A stretch of 64,000 nt of DNA. Origin: Aldrovandia affinis. Taxonomy: Eukaryota > Chordata > Actinopteri > Notacanthiformes > Halosauridae. The position numbers and the translations under genes were made by a program. The stretch spans positions 1,474,001-1,538,000 of the forward strand of contig JAINUG010000136.1 in the NCBI GenBank assembly GCA_029706075.1. Reading direction: 5' to 3'. This document shows, piece after piece, positions 12,701 through 27,700 of the stretch (the stretch's first letter is position 1; every line of letters starts with the position of its first letter). Under the pieces are notes generated by a model that worked only from the letters and a program-made list of their open reading frames with translations, was not told where the DNA came from and made no database searches.

Positions 12701-15700
12701 TGGCGATTGGCTGTCTGCCCCAGGGAGGGGGGAGGGAAGCCGACAGGAAGTTCACTGCACACAGGAGTGGCTCTGTAGTAGACCGGAGTTATTGGTCGAC
12801 AGCCTGGCGAGTGCCCTCTCGGAGGAGACGATACTTTGCCTTTGTAACTGCTACGGTCACAGGGCTACGGCAGCGAACTCACAATATGAGGGAGGGATTG
12901 ACATGAAAATAAGAGCGGTGTAAAACTAAATGTGGGAGAAAATGGGATAAAATCAAACAAGATTTATTAAATTACATGGATCTTAATCAGCAGCAGTATG
13001 CAAGCTTGTTAGCCTTACTTTAAAATCGCATTGCCCTCAGTTTCCCTCTTGTAAATGTAAATGTATTTTCTCACACCGTGCTGCTGATACATCTCAGCTC
13101 CTCAAATACACGTTCCAGAAATAGGTGATTAAATGAGACCGCAGACTTTGAGAGTTCCTACTACCCGTCAAACTGCGCTTAGTTTCAGTTAATCAGATCG
13201 GATCTGTTTCCACCTCAGTGGGAATGCAACAAGATGCATCATAACCTACTGCATAGCACAAATGTGCACATTAAAGTGCCAAGCAACACCATTGCTTATT
13301 AGTTGAAAAAATTAAAAAAGATATTGGAGTTTGGGAGTTTGGGTTAATTTGCCTAAGCAAGAACATTTTCAGCCCAATTTACAGCCCAATAGCAACTCGT
13401 AGGCCTGCCCCATCACTAAAGTGTCCTCCATCAGTTCAGGAGGGAGAAATCTAGCATGCAACGGTTTTCCACGCTGCTGCCGACAGAGCTACTGCAGCCA
13501 CTGTGCTGAAGGACAGTGGAGCAGTTGCAGGCAGGCCACAGGCCCCTGATTAACAAGGACAGCCATTGGATGAGGCAGGGGTTACCTTGCCAACTGCAAC
13601 CCTCCCTCCCTTCTTGGACAATGCTTTACCCAATTGTGCACCACCCTGTGATGACTCACAGCCAGGATTCAATCTGGCCTGAAGGACACATCACTGTATT
13701 TTTTTGTGTGCCCCCAGTATAATAACTTTATTTTATGATATGCACATGGAAATCTTTCATTGTTCCCCCAGGATACCCCTTGGTGAAACTGTGAAGCAAT
13801 AGAGAGAGAAAAAAAGAGTTGGGGGGGTTTTACAAACGAATGTAAAAAAATATATATAAAAAAGAAGGGGAGGGGAAGAAAAGAGACAGAGGAAACAGAG
13901 AACAGATTAATCTTATATTCTGAAAAGCTTCACGTTACGGCACAGCAGGCCAGCTGTCTGCCTGTTTGCCAGCCCTGCTGTTTGCCTGCTGTGCTGCTAG
14001 TAACTCCCTTGAATAACACATTAGTGGTGCAGTTTTAAGAGCGTGCCAACAGCTATCAATATTTATTTATTTGCAAGACACCGCTATCCCAGGTGACTTG
14101 CAGGGCATTATAAATATCATCATTATATTTATCTTTGACATTCATGTTTGTGTTTTATAACATTTCTGGCATCCAGCAAAAGTAAACATTATCGCTGTCT
14201 GGTCGTGATTGCCATGGCATAATGATTGAAATGGGGGCCGACTCTAAGATTGATGTAGATGTTCATTAACGCTGACGTTTGCAGTCTGTGCGTAAGCTCC
14301 TTGTGCGGGATGAAACAGAACACCGTCTCTTTACGTTAGGAAAATGAAGCATTCAGGTGTCATCTTTTCTGCAATCTGTTGTCACCTCCTGAGGCTGATT
14401 TGCCAGCAGTGACAGCTCTGCCACTCTCCACCTCATTAAAAACTCCTGGTCACAATGCCCCTTTGGCACCGATGAGGAGATATCTGTGTTTCTATTAGGA
14501 CTTATTGTAGCAGCTGTAACAGTAATGTGTGCTATCAGTGTTAGATCCCTTTGGCTTGGCAGCAGTTATCACTGGATTAACTATAAAGTTATCGCCTGGT
14601 GTCGAGATAGGATTGTTCAAGTACATCTTCCTGGGGGCCAGATTCTTTTAATGATTTACATTTTACTGTATGTATTAATGTATGAATAAGATGTGTTGTA
14701 CATGCATGTAAACAAAGTAGATGCCTTTTAAAATGTACAGGTAACTGCCAAAATAAAGACAACACCAATATAAAGTGTCTTAATAGGGCGTTGGGCCATC
14801 CTGAGCCACCAGAACTGCTTCATTGCACCTTAGCATATATTCAACAAGTGTCTGGAACTCTACTGGAGGGATGCAACATTGTTTTTTCCACAAGAAATTC
14901 CATCATTTGGTGCTCTGTGGAAAACACGGTCTCAGGCGCTGCTCCAGAATCTCCCATAAGTGTTCAACTGGGTTGAGATCTGGTTCAACTGGGTTGACAG
15001 CCATGGCATATAGTTTACATCGTTTTTGTGTGTGGCTACAATGGGCAACTTGCATTTCGGGCAAATTCTTTGACCGTTACGCCACTTGAGGCCCCTCATA
15101 TTACTTTTTTACACTGCTCATTGCATGTTCTTTGCACCACTTTAATTGCAAACGTGCATTTTTAGGCGTGATAAGGGTTTTATGCACTGTAATCCGACCA
15201 TAGCCATGTCCCTCATGAAACATCAGCACATTGTGCAGTCTTCATCCCTCAAGCTCCTGCCAAACACGCCCTTTATACATGACCCTAAGCATGATGGGAT
15301 GTTAATTGCTTAATTAGCTCAGGAATCACATGTGTGGAAGCACACCTGTGTGGAATCTGTATGGATTGAGGGATATATTTTGTATCCTTCATGTACTCAA
15401 GTGTTGCCTTCATTTTGGCTGTTATTTGTTGCTATTATTATTTATTTTCACGAGCAGGAGGTACGCTGACACTGTGCAGAAGCAGGCCTGGATATAGTCA
15501 CAGTTTTCTGATGCATCTGAATCATATATATATTTTCTTCTCAGAGATCAAAGGGCCAAGTGTACGTCTATGGCGGACCTAAAGGGTCCAGAAATTCATT
15601 TGAATTTGTTGTGCTGTGTCAATAACGAAGGGGTTGGTCTTTTGCTGATTGGATTACCCCTTTTCGTATTGACTATCAAATCTCAGTTCTCGTTTTTTCC

Positions 15701-18700
15701 TGCAAGACTGCCTCATCATATTTCTTATTTGTCCCCTCAAAAAACAACTGTTATGCGTTAACCAACCAGCGTGCCTGATCACTTTTTAATATGAATATTG
15801 CCCTTTACAATGGAGCTACAACATTAGCATTACACCAGACACAATGGGTTGTTAACACAACAAGGGTCTGACTCTAAGGCCAATGAAGTGCTGATAGTAT
15901 TGTTTTATACCGACATGGATGCACATTGATAGAATAGGTTCCCACTTCTTCATCCATTGTAAGGTCCAACCACTTCAGCACCAGCTCTTTGTAGAGGAGA
16001 TTGCAGCACTCAAATTAGGCTTGGGGGCTGGGTCGATGCATTTCAGCAATTCATTTGTTAAGCAAAGCTTTCTGCCATGTGCCTATGATTAAACAAGCTT
16101 TGGTTCAGGTGCTGTGCTTTTTGTGTAGTAATTCCAAATCATCAATGCCAATGGTAGCCATGTGTTCTTATGTATGTATGGAAATTTAGTAGATTTCTGC
16201 TTTGGACACATAGAATGTATCATTGTTTTGAGACAATGTGAAATAGGAATGCAACATCTTTTGTCAAATAAAAAGAGAGCAGGTGCAGACTCCAGGGTCT
16301 TTCAGTGGTTTACATCCTTGTTCCCTCCATGAGGCCCCAACAAGTCTGTTCAGAACCGAGCTCAGCCCTAAAAGTAGAAGCGCTAAAAGCGTTTATACAT
16401 AGCGGTGAATCGAGACTCCGTGCCCCTGACTGTGTTCTCACAGTCATAAATCCTTTGAAAAAGGCTGGAGCTTGTATTTAAACTGTAACTGCCATTCACA
16501 GGAGAGAATCGTCAGGGAGTGTTTGCTGAAACAGTGTGCGCGTTAGTTCTCTCAGCTGTGGAATTGCATTTGCATTGGACTGCAGTACTATCACCAGCGT
16601 GATCTGAGTTTGTTTTTTTTTTTTGACAGAGAAGGCATTTCCTAGCAGTGTCCCGGGTGACATCACATTTACCGCGGTTTGGATTACATCATTTGCCATT
16701 CCCCCTTTTGCAATGTGATTCACTCACCTGTCTAGTTATAGTCTGGCAGACATTATACTTAAATCCACGGCATCACCAATTTCTGTCCATGCTATATATT
16801 CAGTATCTTTGTTATGTTTTAATGCGAAGGTGGTATTTGACATATATTTGGTGGTATTTTGTATAGATTTGTTTATTTTCCACATTTTCCTATCATACCT
16901 GCTAAAGGTTTATGTGTAGGCAAAGTATTCCATAGGCTTCTTAACTTTTTTGGTTGATTTGCAAAACAATCTCTTTTCAATCATTTGAAAGTATGAAATG
17001 TATTATACATGATATATGAGCTGGAAAGGCCAGAAACAAAATCTTTATGTTTAATTTATTTGAGATTGCTGACATAGATTTTAAAAGCCATATCAATCAC
17101 ATTAACCTGATTAGCCTTACTACTCAAAAGTGAAACACTTATTTTATGGCCCCCAAAAAAACCTGCATCATTATGAGTTTATCTTGTTTAACTGTTTAAC
17201 CATGGTTCTCTGTGGCTCAGTGGGTAGAGCACAGCATTGGCAACGCTTAGGTTGTGGGTTCAATCCCTACTGGGGCCACATATACTGAAATATATGCATT
17301 CACTACTGTAAGTCGCTTTGGATAAAAGCGTCTGCTAAATGGCGTATATTATTGTTTGAGTTAACAAACAAGTAGGTGGATATTTTTTGTCCGTTTTTTT
17401 CAGATGGTACTTCTCATATGTGAGGCGGTGGGGGCACAGGGTGACGTGTTAAAATAATGTAAATAATGATGTTGCTTTGGCCCGACGCACATTTTCAGCT
17501 TGACCTTTGCACCATGCCTCATATTCTAAACTGCAGGAATAGCTCACACCCGATAGTTTGTAAACAACACTTATCACTTTGTCTGCCATTCGTGGGAAAT
17601 GCGGAGCTGAGACTACAGCCAGGAATATTGGTGAATTAATCAATTCCTCTGTTCGGTGTTGCCTGTCCCTTGACGGTCCACGGCTGGGCATGCGCATCGC
17701 ATGTGCACGAAAATAGCAAGGTGGAGTCATCGTGGATTTAGTGCGATCACCTTTTCTTGAGTTCGTGTCTGTGGCAGCGCCGGGTGAGTTGTGTGAGTTT
17801 ATTTGGCTCGGTGGCACATTGGGGACCTCTCCGGTTACCGCGAGAGATGCGTCGGGCCAGCAGTGCACCTGCTCTTGTCTTTAAAGACCATGGCCAACTG
17901 GGGGAGAGGCAGGGGAAGCCCGCTAGAGGGACGCGAGGCTGCGTTTTGCCGAGGGCAGAGAGATGGAGAGGGGAGGGCCATGCGGAGGGGAGAGGCAGGG
18001 CCTTGTTTGTGGTCCTGTCGGAGTGGGACATTGTCCTTTTGGGTATGGAGAGGGACTTGGGAGAGTGTTGGGTGCCCATGGGAAGGAGCCCCCCTCTTCG
18101 CCTACACCCCAAACCCCCACCCCCAAGGCTCTATAGATAGACCTTAGATAGACGAGGCCTTTAGCTGTTCAGCAGATGTCTCTCCTGCGGATCACTTTGC
18201 GGCAGATTCACCAGATTCCTTGGCGTGCAGTCAAGTGGCATGAGGGGGGAAAAATGTCCCCTGTGACACGGGGAATAGTGTGGCACAGTCCGAGGGGCGG
18301 ATCTTTAAGGGCTCACCTTTTTGCTTAATAGGGGACTTTTGAGTTGTAAATCTTTCTTTAACTGGATAAAACCAAATTCACACACACACCCGTCACACAC
18401 AGACACACACCCACACTCTGCCACCAGCATGCAGTCCTTGAGTAGAATATCAGCAGCTAGTGTAAAAGGATTTCCTTCATTTTAAAGAGGTGGTTTACAC
18501 ACCTCTTTAAACAGGATATTTAGGAGGCTGCCAGCCTTATTGAATTTCCAATCACCGCTGAGAGTGAATGTAGGGCTATGCTATTCTCACGCTGTAGCTT
18601 CATTGCTACTGTTATGTGACAGCTGACATAATAGCACGCTATGTAAAAATAATATATAAGTAAAATAAAAAACTCATGCATGAAAGCTTAACGAGTATAT

Positions 18701-21700
18701 AAGCTTAGTGAATAAATATATATACTGTATATACATGTGAAGCATGTATGGAGCCTTTATTATATTAGTGTATGTATATACACTATATGGCCAAAAGTCA
18801 GTGGACACCTGACCATCACACCTATATGAGCTTGTTGGACATCCCATTCTAAAACCATGGGCATTAATATGGAGTTGGACCCCCCTTTGTGGCTATGACA
18901 GCTGCCACTCTTCTGGGAAGGCTTTCCACAAGATTTTGGAGTGTGTCTGTGGGAATCTGTGCTCATTCAGCCAAAAGAGCATCTGTGAGGTCAGGCACTG
19001 ATGTTGGACGAGAAGGCCTGGCTCGCAATCGGCATTCTAATTCCTCCCAAAGGTGTTCAATGGGGTTGAGGTCAGGGCTCTGTGCAGGCCAATCGAGTTC
19101 CTCCACACCAAACTCGTCTAACCATGTCTTTATGGACCTCGCTTTGTGCACAGGGGCACAGTCATGCTGGAACAGCAAAGGGCCTTCCCCAAACTGTTGC
19201 CACAAAGTTGGAAGCCCCCAATTGGCTAAGATGTCTTCGTATCCTGTAGCATTAAGAATACCCTTCACTGGAACTAAGGGGCCTATCCCAAACCCTGAGA
19301 AACAGCCCCAGACCATCATCCCTCCTCCACCAAACTTTGCAGTAGGCACTATGCATTCCGGAAGGTAGCGTTCTCCTGGCATCTGCCAAACCCAGATTCA
19401 TCCATCAGACTGCCAGATAGTGAAGCGTGATTCATCACTCCAAAGAACATGTTTCCACTGCTCCAGAGTCCAGTTGCGGCATGCTTTACACCACTCCAGC
19501 CGACGCTTGGCATTGCGCGTGGTGATATGAGGCTTGTGTGCAGCTGCTCAGCCATGAAAACCCATTCCATGAAGCTTCCGACACACAGTTCTTGTGCTGA
19601 TGGTGCTTCCAGAGGGAGTTTGGTACTCTGTAGTGAGTGATGCAGCAGATGATAGGCGATTTTTACGTGCTATGCGCTTCAGCACTCGTCGGCCCCGCTC
19701 TGTGAGTTTGTGTGGTCTACCACTTCGTGGCCCAGCTGTTGTTGCTTCACAATAATAGCACTTACACTTCACAATAATAGCACTTACAATTGATGAAAGG
19801 GGCACATCTAGTAGGGCAGAAATTTCACAAACTGACTTGTGGCAAAGGTGGCATCCTATGACAGTGCCGCGTTTAAAGTCACTGAGCTCTTTACGAACCA
19901 TTCTGAATTCGAAAAATGTTTGTCTGTGGAGATTGCATGGCTATGTGCTGGATTTTATGCACCTGTTGGCAATGGGTGTGGCTGAAACACCTGAACTCAA
20001 TAATTAGTACGGGTGTCCACTGACTTTTGGCCATATATATATATAAATCTTGTTAAAATGTAACTAAAGTAGGTGCTCCTATAGTCATTCATAGGTGTCA
20101 AGTCATAGGTTATTCATGTGGTGCTGTGGAAATCCCTCTTGCACAAAATTGGAGGAAAGACAGACAGATTATATTCCAGCTTTGTGTGATTAATTCAGTA
20201 GTACCCTTCTGGTTTACTTCCTGATTTTAACCTCCATAATTTCTTTGACAGATAGAAATGCGGTGGAATATAACACGTAATAAACTGTGTAAATAACTCA
20301 ATTCCATTCTGCAGGATTAGTGTATATAAGCTTAGAGGGCATCTATCCATGATAGTTTTTTTTGGACACACCGTGTGCTGACCATGGGCTCCCCCCCTTT
20401 TAGTCTGATTCCTCCCAAGGTTTCTCCCTATAAAGGGAGTTTTGCCTTGCCACTGTCGCCTTAGGCTTGCTTTTGGGGGGTTCTAGGTCTGGGTTCCCTT
20501 CTGTTAAGCGTTTTGTGACAATGCGTTTGTGAAAAGCGCTATACAAATACATTTGATTTGATTTGATTTGATCTCTAGGTAAGCATAGTATTTTAAGTAT
20601 AGCTCTGTGAAACTAGAACATGCTCAGGTGTAATGCTCATTCTCAAACAGCACAGTATATGTTTTTGGTTTGAACATTCTGTAACAGGTCTGCATTTCGG
20701 TGCTGTGCAGCTGTATAATGTATAAGGCCTGTTTCAGAGGTCCATTCAGAGTGGTCTAGCACACGGAACCTTCTGCACAGACAGCACTTTTAATGCGACG
20801 ACAAGGTCAGTCTAATTATACTGTGGTTGGAATGTTGTTTTAGATACACAACGGATGCAGAGATTAGTTTACTTTGCATTTCGAGGAAACAAAGGTCAAA
20901 GGTTCATAATAGTTAGTTAGAAAAATTAGTTAATTAACAGTTGTCATATTTCAAAGTCACCTTTTTCAAAACTGAAACTGAAAGCTGAATTATATCGATT
21001 AAGTTATTGGTAATCTAAGTTTGCAAAGCACCATTTGGAAAACTAGTTTTAACCTGCAATACAATATCACAATGCAATATCACAATAGTTACTATTATCA
21101 CGGTACCTTGGTAAAATATTTGACCCAATCTTTTTGACATTAAAATAATTATAACCAAATCTCATTAACATTCTCATTAACATCATTCTTCATTAACATT
21201 ACTTTGATAAGTATAATGCTGCAAATGATTTATTGGCTCATACATACCTGAAATACAGCATCAAGAGAGGAAACGTAGTGACTAATATCCCTTGCATTGT
21301 GACTAAGTTTAAAAAGAGGCAAGAAATCAATGTATTTTTTAAACTTTTAATTTTCAGTGAAGTTATTTTCCAGACATATGACTGACTTTGGGGGAAAAAG
21401 AAGAAAATTCTCACCATGGCCATTCTCACCATTCAAATAATCTAACTGACCTTTTAACAAAATTACTGGTTGTAAACAAATGATTAAAAACAGTTGTTTT
21501 CTTTGGAGGGAGAGAGAAACTTCATAGCTAGCAGGCTGTTGTTGATGAACTCGTTGATTAGCCCAAGAGTATGCATTGTGCACCATGCACCTAATTTACG
21601 CCCTCCAAATCAGCATGTCCTTGGAGCGTGACAAGAGATAGCAAGCACTGATTGATTATTTTTAAAATCTAGCTCATTACTTACTGATTTAGTATCATAC

Positions 21701-24700
21701 CGTAGCTTATGATAATATTGCAACAGGCAATAATACCACATACAACGGTGATATTGTTGCTCGCAATTATGAGATTATACGTATTGTCACATTTTGGTAT
21801 TGCAATCTTTTGTAACATTGAATGTATTATGCAACCCTATTAGAATCATTATTTTTGGCTGTCGCCTGCAGTCTGCCCACAGTCTCTCTACACCTGCTGA
21901 CATTTTTACATATTACCCAGTTGTACAGCTGGATACTGAAGCTATTCAACTTAAGTGCCGTGTCCTAGGGTACAGTGGTCATTTTCTGGGATTTAGACCT
22001 GCAACCTGAGTTACCAGAGCAGTTTGCCCAATGTTACACTACACCACTGTATACACTGCTGTAATGTCCTGCATATTCTGCCACACATCCATGTAGAAAT
22101 TGAAGCAAAGTGCAAAGGGCAGTGCCTTGCCCATGATTCAAACTCACAACTCCAAACAGTCTTTTTCTGTAGCCTCAGCCTGACCTCAGCTAGCTGCTCT
22201 TCAAACATGTTTCCTATGGCCATCTGGGAAATGTGACACAATAAACATGTACTCCAATAAAGTCTTAGCATAAGGTGCAGAGTCAAAGTGGCATATTAAA
22301 ATTTAAAGACTAAGGGCCCTATTTTCGTGCCGGCGCTAAGCGGCGTTATGCCATAGCGCTGGCGAATTGCCAGTTTCGTCTGTCGCAAACTGAATATTTT
22401 TGGCAATTTTGTGGTACACAATGAAGGCATTTGCGTGTTTATGGGTTGGGCAGCGCAATAGGGGGTGTGACAGTGAAAACAGTCAGTGCTATGCAAGTTT
22501 GGTGTCAAATAATGAGTTTGCGTAACGTCCAACTAGACCACCTCTTAGCGCAAACGCTGGCGCTGACTGAAGCCAGCAGGCCATCCATTGCTACCGTTCA
22601 GTAAGATACACCTGTTAAATAAATATATGTTCGTATGCACATAGTTTTTCTTATGTGAAAGGGTTTTATTCTTTCCATTTAACAATTACATTAAGTTAGA
22701 AGAAAAGAAATGTTGTTTTTTAAGTTGGAAAGCCTATAAATAAGGAAAAAAGAGATGGTAAAATAAAACACTTTCTTTTAACAATGTAGGTCTCAAAATA
22801 TAAACTCAAATCATGAAAATAACAAATTAATGTGCGCCTTGTTTTCCGCACCTCCTTGAAATTGCCAATTTGCTATAGCGTTAGCGCACTGGTATTTAAA
22901 GGGATAGTAAATAGGTGTTCTGATTGGCCATTATGAAACATTATGAACACACCCCATGTATTTTTACAGTTAATCCAACTCTATTCTGCCACCAGGGAAG
23001 GGCCCATTGTGGGTCAGTGGAAGTCCTGGGCTCACTATTCACCCAAATGGTGGCTGTTAGCACACTTATTTGAAATTTGGTATAATGATTTATTTGGTTT
23101 AATGAAATGTGCCAGACTTTGTTAATTTATGAAAGTGGTAAGACAGAGTGGCACTCGGATTCTGCCACCAGGGAACACACCCATTGTGGCTGAAGTCCTG
23201 GGCTCACTATTGGTGAATGGTGGCTGTTAGTGGTGTAAAAGTGGTACAGAGAGTGGTTCAGTGTAAAGCCAGACTGTTAATGGTGTAAGTGGTAGAGAAG
23301 ACCGGCCCTGGTTGTCAACCCCACACTTTGGCTGGTCCGGTGGTGTGCATTTGGCTGTCAGGGACGCCTCCGAAACCCGGGACCAGGGTGAGTCAGCCCG
23401 AGTCCTTCGAGGAGCAGGTAAAGGCGTCCGTGGTAGAATTCTGTCTCAGAAGAGGCAGATCAATTGGCCCGGAAAGAGTGTCTCGACCCGGAGGACGGGC
23501 GGCGGACTCGTGGGGTAGGGGAATTGAGATAAATAGAGGGTATAATTGGCAACCAAATTGGGAGAAAAACAGGAAAAAATTAGAAATACATTTATTTAAG
23601 ATTTCAGGTTCAGTGTAAAGCCAGACTGTTCATGTTGTAAGAGTGGTAGAGAGAGTGGTTCAAGTGTAAAGCCAGACTGTTAGTGGTATAAGAGTGGTAG
23701 AGAGAGTGGTTCAATGTAAAGCCAGACTGTTAGTGGTATAAGAGTGGTAGAGAGAGAGTGGTTCAGTGTAAAGCCAGGCTGTTAACCCTTTGCTGTCCCG
23801 TAACAGGATGATGAAGTGGTGCTGCAGTGTGTCGCCACCAAACAGAAGGAGAACCGCAAGTTCTGCCTGTCAGCTGAGGGGCTCGGCAATCGACTGTGCT
23901 TCCTGGAGCCCACCTCAGAAGCAAAGGTAAGCAAAGTTTACCTGAGTTTTGCCTCTTTAACAGAGTGGCATGTGGAATGGCTGACCCAATGCTGAAGCTG
24001 TGAATTGGGTTTACTGCTCAGTTCAGACTGTCTGGTGTGGATAAGGTGACCAATCCAAATGCAGGACAAGCAGGATGATTTTGTGGGACTTTATTGAGGA
24101 TGGGGGTGATTGGGGGTTGGGAGGTTGTGGGTGGTGATTGGGGGTATGGGGGTTGGGAGGGTGGGTGGTGATTGTGGGGGGGTGTGGGTGGTGATTGGGG
24201 GGGGGGGGTTTCTGCGCAATGCGGGACGTGCCACCCTAGGGGAGAAGCAGTTTCTCTCTGTATCTACATATCTATGCATTAATACATTAGTCTGAAAAAC
24301 TGAAAATCGTTGTTTTATTATGCATGTTTCTATATGTCATTATGGCACTTTCTCTTCCAAAGTGACTTCTTTACAATAAGATGGTCTGAGAGGAGAGCAG
24401 GTCCTCTTTGTTAACTTATTCGCTTCCAATAATCAGCAGTTATGCAAGACAAATACGCAACAGAAATAACACCTAAAATAACCTAACAATCACCTGTTTG
24501 TTTCTATTGGGAATTGAGCACTGCCCTGAATTTTAATTGAAAAGTCTAAAAGGTTTTTGTCCAACAATAATCCCTCTAATGCCGTTGGCTGCAGGTAGCG
24601 ATAAGCAGTCGAGGTGCTTTCTCATTACGCATAGTGGGAAGAGATTGTAAAGTCATTGAGGTGTTTATTATGTCCTGGACTGAGTCTCCCCGTCCTGTAG

Positions 24701-27700
24701 CTGAAGCTCATCTGTGCATGACGGGGAACAGCTCAAAATGAAGGGCGACAAAGTCCAGTTTGCCCGCACAGACAGACCGATTCATTCCCCCCCCCCCCCC
24801 ATTTTTCTTTTTCTCCCCATAATAGAATTGGGAATTGTGCCTGTCGAGTGACCGCTGGGCCACCTGCACCCGCACACAAAGAGCACTGTAGCTGGACCGT
24901 GACCAAGCCAATGTATTCCCACCACGGACTCAGGGTCATAGTTGAATGATGACGTAGCCAATGCTGGACCTTGAAGCTGCAGCTGCAGGGCCTAGCCTGT
25001 GCTCAGGGTGAGAGCACCCAGATGAGTTCTGTAACCAAAATGGAGTGAAGTGATTCATTTATGAACACGATAAGGGATTCGCCTCTTGATTTCAGGCATC
25101 AGACGGAAATGAAAAGTCATGATTTATAACGTTGCTGTCTGGCTATCTGCCCTCGTTGTTGTCTTCGTGCCTTACGCCCCTCGGATGTTTTAAAACAGTT
25201 CCTCTTACATGCACTCACCGAAAAGCCAAGAAGTAAAAAGGTGTGTCGGCTAGTCACGTGACATGGGGTTGATTCCTCTTGCGAGGCCTATCACGGGCGG
25301 CGTCATCTATCTCTGCGTGGCGAGGAAAGCAGGGATGTACCCTGCACCGTGTGCTATCTGCAGGGTCATCTGGGAGCTGGAGAGTGTTGACAGAACCTCT
25401 GGCTCACGATACGCCTGGCTGGGCGCTTCCCGTGGAGGTGCGGCCTAAGATCTAACGGACGCTAACTTGGCACGACCCTAGTTTGTCCAAATGCAGAACT
25501 TTCCCTGGAGGTCGCTCTGTAACATTTATCGATCTTCTCCAGAAAACGTTTTATTCCAAGCTCAAATTGGATGCGCGTGGAGAAGTGAAAATGACGGGTG
25601 ACGCTCTTGGCATCTGTTTCAGGGGATAGTAATTCATCTTTGGACACAGTGGCAGAAATTCTCCCACCTCTCATCCCTGGACAGTCATGTATTGTATGTC
25701 CATATATTAAATGCTGTCTACATTTTAAGAAGACGGGTCACCTGAGGTTTTAGCTATTCCATAATCCAACCCAAAACTGCCAGTTATCCTTACGGACACC
25801 CCGGCCTGCCTGCCTCATGGGAGATTAAATCTGCTGCAATTTGTGGCCTCCCCATTCAGTCAACGCGGACACTCATCACAGTGCTCTCTCCCTGGTCATA
25901 AAATCAGCTGCCAGCAAACAAGCGGCCATAAAGCTGTCTCCTGCTCATAGCCCCTCTGGTGGATGACACAGTCTGCCATACTCACCTTGGTCAGCTCATA
26001 CTACACTGTGCTATACTCACCCTGACCCACTCATACCACACTGTGCCATACTCACCCTGACCCATCCAAAACTCTGCAGTATGTCCCAGACCTGCAACTG
26101 TAACCTCTCTCCTCTTCCTCTCTCCCTGTCCTCTGCAGTATGTACCTCCAGACCTATGCATCTGTAACTTTGTGCTGGAGCAGTCCCTCTCTGTGCGGGC
26201 CCTGCAGGAGATGCTGGCCAGCACGGGGTACAACAGCGAAGGGGTGAGTGTTCCCAGGGCCACCTCCGTACCCCTTCCCCAACAGCAGCCAGCACATCCG
26301 CACACCTGCCCAACAGCAACCAACCCCAGCGAAACCAGGCTATTCTTTCATTGCAAAAACATGTAGTGTGTCTGGAGTCAGTTCGTCTGGTGGTCAGTTT
26401 AGCTGTCCTGCCTGCTGCTGATGAGAAACACAGCTGGTGGAGAATCCCCTACAGTAACCGATAGGGGCACATTCCTGCACCTCCAAACCACCCAACAGTC
26501 ACAGGACTGAGACCTGATCAACTGGATTGTGCTCCGGTGCGTTTGTACACACCGTAGAGGAATGAAAGTAACACTGTTGCAAAGCTGTGTGGACTAACCC
26601 CATATGAATCACATCTTAAATCAAGATCAGGCTAACCAATAACAGTTCACAATAAATATCCCACTGCAGGTAATAACAGCCTATGTGTTGTACAGAATTT
26701 CCACAATAGTGTCAAAACTAAAGGTACATTTTTCCATTCGGTTTTATAATCATTTTTCTACATGTTACAGGTGTCTTCAGGAGAATGTATTTTTTGTCTT
26801 GCTGTATTTGCCTTGGTTATACATTATGACCCTTTCTTTAAGCATGACATGAAAAAAGTGGTTTGATAATGATCGTAGCTAGTGATTTTTCTCAGATAAC
26901 ATATTACTTATAGCTGAGTCTTAAATAGAAGCCAGGGTATTGTCAACTGTTTTTACCATTGACTTGTCAATAAATCACAAAATTACTATAATAATGATAT
27001 TTATTATTTTTGAGTGTGGACCTACCTTTTTTAACCTTTTTTTAACCTCATCTTTGGTTATATGCACCAAGCCAATCAATTTATTAAGCCGGGAGATCAC
27101 AATGGTATTTTTGCATTCTGTTAATTATGCCTTCCTTTCTTAAGTGCTGTGGGCTTGTGATGGCAATATATGTCCCTTAGTTGTATTAACAAGCTTGTAA
27201 GGCTATCGTTCTGATTGTAGTGCAGAATGGCATGTTTACTGCTTGGGATAACTATGGTAAGCAGGCTTTGGCAAAGCTTCAACACAGCTACTCTGGTTCT
27301 CCAATCCGTAATGCACTCACAGTGGAAAATGGCTTCCCTCTTTTAAGAAATTATTCTCTGGTCTGCACATTCCTGATCACTGCTTGTGAAATTGAAACAC
27401 TTCAACCTAGTTCCTTTTCATTTATTTTCCAGAATGTTACTGCAGTATCACAAAAGCATTTGCGATATTCAATCAATGATATACCCATTAACCGATATCA
27501 GCACTTGCTGGTTGTTGAATTAGGGTTTTATCTTCATCAATAACAATGTCTGGTCCTTGACAATACAGAAGGAGTTTACTGTTGTGATTTTTATTTTTGA
27601 AGCAACAAAAGAGTGTTGAGCTGCATTCTGCTTGTTTGATAGAAGGCATGAGAAGAAGTACAGGGCTTCAGTGTGCTCTGGAGGAATTCACTTTTCCCCA

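Larger units (their letters stand above)
6706..23806 (+). other. ryr3 intron 1 (17.1 kb)
   Basis: It begins gtaagt and ends taacag. It is composed mostly of repeats (LINE 3' end, SINEs, two Tc1-like elements, simple repeats) and AT-rich unique sequence. I found no coding exon in it; between 6706 and 8800 I see nothing recognisable. Confidence 0.85.

Noticed and set aside
14791..15089. + strand open frames of 60-90 codons
   Set aside because: They lie on the wrong strand of the deleted Tc1-like element and are shadows of its transposase remnant.
17757..18147. Overlapping 110-140 codon open frames on both strands in intron 1
   Set aside because: GC-rich DNA opens many frames; no motif, no splice context and no codon pattern supports a gene.
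18889..19368. 159-codon + strand open frame
   Set aside because: Antisense to the Tc1 transposase pseudogene, whose DDE motifs are clear on the - strand.
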